Part shown: positions 57,553 to 64,000 of the stretch, piece after piece
How positions within the stretch are numbered: position 1 is the first letter of the stretch
How the letters are laid out: each line of letters begins with the position of its first letter
NCBI GenBank assembly: GCA_037043015.1
Contig: CM073322.1
Location: 20,984,364-21,048,363 of the forward strand
Length of the DNA stretch: 64,000 nt
Direction of reading: 5' to 3'
Source of the DNA: Bryum argenteum
Lineage: Eukaryota > Streptophyta > Bryopsida > Bryales > Bryaceae
Translations under genes and position numbers: made by a program
Notes under the pieces: model-generated
Database searches by the model: none
Seen by the model: the letters and a program-made list of their open reading frames with translations, nothing else
Told to the model about the DNA's origin: nothing

Positions 57553-59069
57553 TCAAGCCCAATGTACCATAGGGACCGCTTTACAAACACTCACTCTCGG
57601 GGACAATCCCTTGTTTTACACAAACCACTGAAAGTTTTTCTTCAAAACTCCGTTACCACTCTTTCCTTCTACCGTTGAATCAGAGATTCAAGTTGGGGTC
57701 TTAGCCTCTTTCGTCATGGATGTGTACATGCCAGTTTCTTTCCGGAAGTTACCGACTTTTTTCTGATCACCTGAGTCGGGGAATGCTGTTCGGCTGTTTT
57801 GCCTCGCAGCCTGTACAGTACATGACGTATGGAGTCTCCGGGGATTACCATAGAAAGCTCACATGTACATATGTACTGGGTCTAGTGTAGTGGTCGAGTC
57901 AGGCCAATTTCGTACTCGTCTCTTCGTTGACAGAATCAAATAGAAAAAGGGTGCATTCCTGACATATGATTGTCAGCTTCGTGACAATTTAGTAGCTCAC
58001 TTTTGCAGACTAGTGCATATGCTCGTCACGGAATTGACAGTGTTGTTCTTTGCGCTTCAGAGTAAACAATCCCGCTTGGTTCGAATTCCTTTCTCATTTG
58101 AGCCCGTTTCCTGTATGCGGATGTTGAATGTATGCCTTGTGTTGGATATCACATCTGCAAAAGCAAGGATAACACTGAGCTGCTTTTAGCTGCCAAAACC
58201 TGTCTATGAAGCACTTCTACCACCAAAAAGTGCGTACAAAAACGATTCACATGCAGGATTATGTTGGAAGTCCTGACGGGTATCAATGCCATCTTTTACA
58301 TGAAAGTTGTGACTATATTGAGGTTGTGCTATCTCACCTCGATTGACTAATTAGAGGAGGAATTTTCTTTAGCTCTACAAACACTTCGGATCTAGATTGT
58401 CGGACTCCTCATTGTAGAAAGAATAGGAATGTTGCAAGCCAATTTTACTTAAGCCTGCTGCGTAATTTAAGACATCACCAGGCAGAGCGACTATTTCGCA
58501 ATATTCGATCGTGTTATCTCAGATTCTATTGCAAAATTTCAGCATGTTTCAAATCCGTAAAGGTGGGGCTTCGATGAGATTGACAAGTCCCGGACCTGGA
58601 CAGTAACGGACGAGCTGTCAAGATAGGATTCTGGAATATTTGGAAAGATTCTCGCAAATGCTGATGATCGAACTTTCAAACTGCCGTGGTACAGATCTAT
58701 TTTTTCAATTGAGAGGACACAGTGATTGCTTAACAGTAATGTTGACCAAGTGAGTTGTATATTGTTTTGGAACTAGCTTTTGTCGTGTATGGACTACCCG
58801 GATCCAAGCAAAGTAAATGAAGTCCTATCATTAAAGAATGGTCAAGTTAAGGAGATCTCTCTCTCACTTCATTTGGATCTGTCACTTGTTTGCACTAATT
58901 GGATTCTTGCTCCTGGAAGAAACACGGAACTGCAAAACAATGGGGAACAGCACAATCTAGTTGTAAGATTGAATTTATTGGTAACTCTTGATGGAAGGGC
59001 ATCATTGTGCATTCATGGAGACTAGCCAGGAAAAGCAATGCCGTCTTACAGGACATGGATCGACAATTT
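57553..59069. other. MIZ1-like gene 3' flank, no further gene
   Basis: Probably holds the 3' untranslated region. Composition stays ordinary to about 59000, with no conserved ORF; the 81-codon ORF at 58780-59025 has no family match. Confidence 0.45.
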
Positions 59070-59160
59070 CATACTGTGTAGATTAGTAGATTGTCAGTAT
59101 CATATTGTGTAGATTAGTAGATTGTCAGTATCATATTGTGTAGATTAGTAGATTGTCTCA
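59070..59160. repeat. 31-bp tandem repeat, three copies
   Basis: Units of TGTGTAGATTAGTAGATTGTC plus CAGTATCATAT. Confidence 0.93.
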
Positions 59161-59224
59161 GTATTCGTAATGAGTGGAAAATTCGACTTCCTGATCTCCG
59201 CTCATTGGCTCAAAGCATAGTAAT

Positions 59225-59492
59225 TATTAACCGTGATGCACACCTTCGTATTGATCAGCACTTAATGCCACAATTGATCATCACTTAGTGGTACAACACT
59301 GAAGCAAATTTGCACACCTTTGTATTGATCAACCCTTAGTGGCACAATTGAAGGGAAGCAAATCTGCACGGAATCGACATTTGGATTGACAATTAACGTC
59401 TCAATTTCCACTTGGAATCGACATTTGGATTGACAACTAATGTCGCAATTTCGACATTTCGATTGACAGTTGACGTCTGAATTTCCACTTGT
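59225..59492. repeat. Two sets of imperfect tandem repeats
   Basis: At 59233-59350, CACCTTCGTATTGATCA, CACTTAGTGG and CACAATTGA words recur. At 59368-59492, GAATCGACATTTGGATTGAC, CAATTTCCACTTG and variants recur about three times with a period of 40-47 bases. Confidence 0.75.
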
Positions 59493-59947
59493 GGCCGGTT
59501 ATGAACAATTATATCCATCGAGTTTGCCATTACACTGGGTAATATACCCGATATTGTCTCATTGTACTCGACCAGGTCACAATTACTTGCCGTAATGGCA
59601 AACTCAATAAACATTATCTACTTCATGAAGGTTCATTTCCTTTCTACCGCAAGTGGAAACTGTTATGCACATGTATAACTATAATGTAAAACCAACCATT
59701 TTCATGCATTCAAGGTTCCAATGAGGTGCATTAGTTGAATTTTTTGCACATTAGCATATGTGAAGGAATGATGATGAGATGCAATTATTTTTTTAGTACA
59801 AAGTTGAATGTATGAATTTTTTTTGAAAGATATTTTTGTTCGTTTTTTATAGTTGTGCATAGGTGCCTCCCCCATGTGTTCGACTAATCTAAAAGGCATG
59901 TTAGGGTATTTGTGTGAGGAATATACTCACAAGTAGGCAAGGTAATC
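59493..59947. other. Intergenic stretch
   Basis: ATCGAGTTTGCCATTAC at 59517 and its near inverse GTAATGGCAAACTCAAT at 59592 form a loose inverted repeat. No gene. Confidence 0.4.
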
Positions 59948-59951
59948 TTAA

Positions 59952-60313
59952 CCCTTAAACGCCCAAGCAAGCCCGAGGGGCATGATTCCAACAGAATCTT
60001 CCCTGTAGCTCTCACTGTACTCAACATTTCACTCATATTTTGATGTCAAACTGGTCACCTTCTTTTGATGCATTCAAAAAGTGAAATTTCACAATTCAAA
60101 TCACAATTTGTATGAATGATTTTGTGCTTTGAAAGGATTGTGGTAGGTAGGTTGAGGTGGTACATAACCTTGTAGGAGGTTGCAAGCTCATCATTGATTG
60201 GCCTATTCATGATGCCCAAGTTCAAAAAGTGCACTATTCATGATGCCCAAGTCCAAAAGATGCTGTAATCCAATTTTGGGCTGCCCGTTTCAGACCCCAT
60301 GGGCGTTTAAGGG
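59952..60313 (+). mobile_element. TTAA-2 family element, copy e
   Basis: A 362-bp element with ends CCCTTAAACGCCCAAGC and GGGCGTTTAAGGG, flanked by TTAA at 59948-59951 and 60314-60317. Its ends are the best preserved of the family. Confidence 0.95.
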
Positions 60314-60317
60314 TTAA

Positions 60318-60770
60318 ATCACAAAAAGCGTCCCTTGGTGCTATGAAGTCAAGAAAGTTTTCCAACCCTAAGTGTTTTAGTAAAAATTGCAAATTCATAC
60401 AAGGTATGAATTAATGGCATGCATCTAAGCAAAGGCAACTTTTGCTTTTGGGTTTTTTTATTTAAGCATGTTTTACCATTGCAAGCCAATTATGTGAAAT
60501 CAAATAGTTCTTTACAAGTTTTTCTTTCATTTAATGGTCTTGAGATGAAATCCAATAACTTTCTAGTTGGAAGAGTTTTAATAATCCAAATATTTTTGGT
60601 ATTGAAGTGATGTTTCTACAATGAAAAGAATGGATGTTTTTGAGGAACTATATCTCCTTCATTCAATGTTAGATTTCAATTTATTTTTTTGGGATGGATT
60701 TCAATAAGAGTTTTGGTAGTAGAAAGCTTGACCCAACCAAAAGTGTTTTGAGATTTGAGGCATTTAAAGG
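60318..60770. repeat. TTAA-5-related debris
   Basis: Words such as AATTGCAAATTCATACAAGG, GGCATGCATCTAAGCAAAGG, CATGTTTTACCATTGCAAGCC and GAACTATATCTCCTTCATTC recur at 15480-15850 in the same order. No intact terminus. Confidence 0.55.
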
Positions 60771-61638
60771 GGTGAAAATTTATATTTTTGCCTAAGATTT
60801 TTACTAGGTGCTCTCCATACTGTAATGTGTATGTGGTAAAATTTGCGAATCCAAATTTCAATTTTAAAACCTTCATCTAGAAATTTTAGGTTTCAAGTCC
60901 AAAACGGGCAGTTAAAAATTTAGCTCTTTTAGAGTATTCTTTTTTGAAAATATGTTCAACAAATTACTATTCAAATTTCAAAGTGACTGAAGTCAAAAAG
61001 TTTACCAATTCTACAAGGGCAGCCGCCAAAAGTTTCAGAAAAAATCTTCACAATTTCCAATAGTATTACAATTTTTTCTTTCAAAAATTGCCAAAATATG
61101 GAACTTTTGATTTAATTTCAAGATGTTTTTATTCAAAATTCACATACTTATAAAGGCACCTACTCACCGTCCAATATTTTCTAAAAATAAATATATCATA
61201 TGTGGTACTTGTTTTACTATTTTGTTGTTTTCAGACCTTCTTTCATAAAATAGTGCACATGGAGGTCAAAAACGTGGAATGAGTCTCTAAAATTTTGCAT
61301 GAGCGTACCAACTTGATTACCGACATGGAAAAAAATGAGGGGAAAATGATTGGAGTAACAATCATCAAGTTGCCCTTGGCACCATTTAGACAATGCCTCT
61401 CAGGCAGCCACAAAAAAATGTGTTGGACAAACTTTGATCCTTACGATCTCACAAACGACAAACATCCAAGGGTTGAAAGTTTTACTAGTCCTTTGTATAC
61501 AAGTTAAGTACAAGATCTTACGGTTCAAAGTCTAAAACCACAAAAAAAAAATTCCTCCATTTCCCCATTCTCCAACGAAGGTGAAAATTGGCAGTTTTTG
61601 GTTTTGGAGGTTGAGGAAACGCTTGGATTTTTTAGGGG
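60771..61638 (+). mobile_element. TTAA-3 family element, copy c, 5' truncated
   Basis: Begins abruptly within the element (ATATTTTTGCCTAAGATTTT) and runs to the right end TTGGATTTTTTAGGGG, followed by TTAA at 61639-61642. Closest to copy a at 25122-26046. Confidence 0.9.
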
Positions 61639-61649
61639 TTAAAGAACAT

Positions 61650-61998
61650 GCACCACAAGCCTTGGCTTGGTGGTTAGGGCTAATCGCCTGGAATGAGGAG
61701 GTCGTGGATTCTATTCCCCATGTCGGTGTGGTGTTCACCACTTTAGTCCATTCAACTATTGTGGGGGGTCCTTGGACCTTGTTGTATGGGTACCTCAAAG
61801 CCTTTTGGGGGGATACTATGTCAAGTATCTTCAAGGCACTCGTAACTAGCGTAGTTATAGTGTTCACCCTTGAGAGGAGGAAGTAGTATTGTTCCAATTT
61901 CCCCTTGTCCAGTGGCCATGAGGATATTAGCATTACGAACAGACACTTCATTCACGCCAGCCTCTTAGAAAGAAAGAGACCAAAGTTTTCATCTACTT
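61650..61998 (+). mobile_element. tRNA-derived SINE, intact copy
   Basis: A 349-bp retroposon lying between TTAA-3 copy c and TTAA-5 copy a. The head GCACCACAAGCCTTGG carries box A-like TGGCTTGGTGG (61663-61673) and box B-like GGATTCTATTCC (61706-61717), the internal RNA polymerase III promoter of a tRNA-derived SINE. The body runs through GGTCCTTGGACCTTGTTGTA and GCATTACGAACAGACACTTC to AGACCAAAGTTTTCATCTAC. It has no ORF and needs LINE machinery, none of which is in the window. Other copies are at 17097, 40880 and 44272 (reverse). Confidence 0.88.
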
Positions 61999-62000
61999 AA

Positions 62001-62607
62001 CCCCTAAATGGTTTGACTCATTTGTAGTAAAATGAACACATCCTCAAAAGCATTGTCATAGGTGGAGGTAAAAGTGTGTTATCCAAATCTCAACCGTACA
62101 ATCTTGTCGTAGACATATTGAACATCATGTGGGTCAAATTTTGAGTCATGAGGCTTCATAGATTGCGAGATCATAATGTATTAATACTCAAAAATGATCA
62201 CATAATTTCATCATTTTCACTTTAAAGTGAAAATGCTACCATTAGACTTATTGCAATGAAAAAGTCACCAATTAGAATGTTGTTCACCTTCATCTCAGTA
62301 GCATCCTTGAACAAAAAAAAACCATGAGAAAATTTTCTTTGTGCAAATTATGGCCCTGCAATGGTGAAAACTGCCCTAAATTTTACAAAGGAAAAAATGT
62401 CTAGAACTAGGCTGCTGTCACTGAAATGCATGCCATTAATTCATACTTCATTGTATGGGTCTGAGATTTTCATTACATAAACTAGACTTGATTTGGGACC
62501 CAACCCAAGTGATTTCGTCCAAAACGGAGTCCGGATGAAGAAGTTATGGCTCTCCAAAGTTGGTGTCATCCAAAATGTCGTTTTTCGACATTCGGCCCGC
62601 TTAAGGG
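62001..62607 (+). mobile_element. TTAA-5 family element, copy a
   Basis: A 607-bp element with ends CCCCTAAATGG and CGCTTAAGGG, flanked by TTAA at 61997-62000 and 62608-62611. Words shared with 42910-43640 are GTTTGACTCATTTG, GAGTCATGAGGCTTCATAGA and ATGAAGAAGTTATGGCTCTC. The inner GTTTTTCGACATTCGGCCCGC marks the right end. Confidence 0.92.
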
Positions 62608-62611
62608 TTAA

Positions 62612-63074
62612 AGAACTTTAATGTTCCATTTCATCATGTAGTAAGTCAAAAGCAAAGCCATCGGTTTTGTGATACCCCATGATATACATAAAAAGATCAC
62701 CATTTCGCATGCGACCATTTCAGTGTGTATATAAAACTAAGTAATGTGACCAAGTAACCACATGAAAGAGGATGTCCCACCCCATAGCACATATAATTTG
62801 TCTAATTCAACTACGTCCCAAACCAACAATATACTTTTAAACGCGTTTAAAAATTGCTCGGAAGTGTCTATGTGAGATTCGTCTGAAGTCGAATAATTCA
62901 TCATCGATTGACCATCCATGGCCGAGTATACCTTTTTGGATTTCCCGCGACGGATCCATGTAATTCTCACTTTGTGTGAGAATTCATTGCATGCGGCTGA
63001 ATATCAAGATCGCACCAAAAGGTTCGTTTACAAGTTTAGAGTTTTTGTATGTGCAATGGTATACGACTTCATTC
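62612..63074. other. Intergenic stretch
   Basis: No gene. Opposing ORFs at 62737-62970 and 62918-63151 have no family features. Confidence 0.4.
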
Positions 63075-63077
63075 TTA

Positions 63078-63474
63078 GGGTCCCTTTACACTATGGACTA
63101 AGAGCCATGACCAAGGAAATTAAATTATCATTTTCATGGTCATGGCTCTGACCATGATAAATAAAAAATGAGTTTTTGAGTGGCTTGGTCACTCTTGTAG
63201 TGTAAAGTGGATTTGGACCAGGAGAGCTTTAAGCTCAATTCTTTTAATATAAATCCTCATCATTCTTTCTTTTACCCTCCCCTTTTTTCCTCCTTTCTCC
63301 TTAAAGAATTGAACACTAGCCAATCAATGATTTTTGAGCCTCATTGTCTCCTTGTTTGTAGTTGAGTCAAGGCATTTGCTTCGACTCAACTATAATCAAG
63401 GAGACTATAAAAACCATTATCCAAGTTTTAGAATGTCATGGTCAATCTTCATGATCCATGGTTTAGAGCGACCC
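63078..63474 (+). mobile_element. Tourist-like element, family T1, copy 1 (TSD TTA)
   Basis: A 397-bp element with ends GGGTCCCTTTACACTATGG and CCATGGTTTAGAGCGACCC, flanked by TTA at 63075-63077 and 63475-63477. A second inner hairpin of AGAGCCATGACC words follows the left end. A diverged reversed copy is at 36509-37001. The CACTATGG core recalls the element at 45957, so both may use one transposase. Confidence 0.88.
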
Positions 63475-63477
63475 TTA

Positions 63478-64000
63478 GTTACTTTTTCCAATACATTTGG
63501 TATTTGTTCTCTTTTGAACTGTCTCCTAAAATTTATCATGGTAAAAATGGGTTTGATGTTGAATCAACCATTTTGTACATTCAGCAATATATCTATAATT
63601 GATCCATTTAAAGAACTTGTATGTAATTCTTGCAAAAATTGAAATCAATAAGATCAGCCTTTTAAGATATAAATGTAGCTAAAACTAAAGTTGTTCAAAT
63701 CGACACTACATCTATGCAATACAATAAACATCACAAGTGTGTTGGTTTGGTTTAGAGATATGTCGCTTGACACGCATGTGATTGTTGCCCCCCCCTATTT
63801 TTTAAATTAGAGTTTTTTGTTTGTCACCACTTGCTTGCTTCAATCCAAAACCCGATCAATGATGGGCATGGTAACAATGAGTTGCGAAGTCACCTGATCC
63901 CACTTGGCAGAACTCCTCTCCATGTTCACCTTGTGAGGAAGAAACAAGGCAAGATAACTGCACATTCATCATCGCAACAAACATACTCACATCTTTATAA
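63478..64000. other. AT-rich intergenic stretch to window end
   Basis: No gene or terminal-repeat element recognised. A C8 run is at about 63788-63795. Confidence 0.4.

Noticed and set aside
61660..61720. Possible functional tRNA gene
   Set aside because: Box A and box B-like signals are present, but no cloverleaf closes, and the same segment with a common 280-bp body recurs at three other places, so it is the head of a SINE.

Overview
The window is nuclear DNA of a land plant. The evidence is spliced genes with GT-AG introns and plant-type proteins, TTTAGGG telomere-type repeats, Stowaway-, Tourist- and CACTA-like elements, a Helitron and a tRNA-derived SINE. Short introns in the conserved genes and GC-rich coding islands in a very AT-rich repeat background would suit a seed-free plant (bryophyte, lycophyte or fern), but that placement is a guess.

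Only three intact or edge-clipped host genes are supported. They are the 3' part of cytosolic ribosomal protein RPS5/uS7 (54-869, +), an F-box/kelch-type substrate receptor in four coding exons (28523-30276, +) with a TATA box and probable 5'-leader intron, and a MIZU-KUSSEI1 (MIZ1, DUF617) family gene (56680-57552, +). The MIZ1 gene looks like one 290-codon ORF but is better read as two exons around a 195-bp, stop-free intron. A fourth gene is broken: the promoter, signal peptide and first domain strand of a glyoxal-oxidase gene (21825-22011, -). It carries a nonsense codon and sits between oppositely oriented arrays of a 50-bp repeat.

Most of the rest is mobile DNA. The dominant signal is a swarm of short non-autonomous elements that begin CCC(C/T)TAA, end TTA(A)GGG and are flanked by a 4-bp TTAA duplication. 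At least six sequence families are present: TTAA-1 of 260 bp (6 copies), TTAA-2 of about 361 bp (5 copies), TTAA-3 of about 925 bp (3 copies), TTAA-4 of about 800-830 bp (4 copies), TTAA-5 of about 607 bp (2 clear copies plus debris) and TTAA-6 of 264 bp (1 copy). Two copies have non-palindromic direct duplications (CTAA and TTAT), which shows that the 4 bp is a true target duplication, as in piggyBac-type transposition. No transposase for them is in the window.

Nesting gives a relative history. A CACTA-like element (39281-40685, TSD TTT) contains a TTAA-3 copy, which contains a TTAA-1 copy. A SINE at 17097-18115 is split by a TTAA-4 copy. Another SINE at 44272-44850 is split by a 225-bp MITE. 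A decayed Helitron of about 6 kb (46327-52312) has recognisable 5' TC and 3' CTAG ends and a frameshifted Rep/helicase gene. Tourist-like elements with TTA duplications occur at 38495, 45957, 63078 and 36509. Stowaway-like hairpins with TA duplications occur at 4197 and 7206. Minisatellites, long pure poly(A)/poly(T) runs and interstitial telomere repeats make up much of the remainder.
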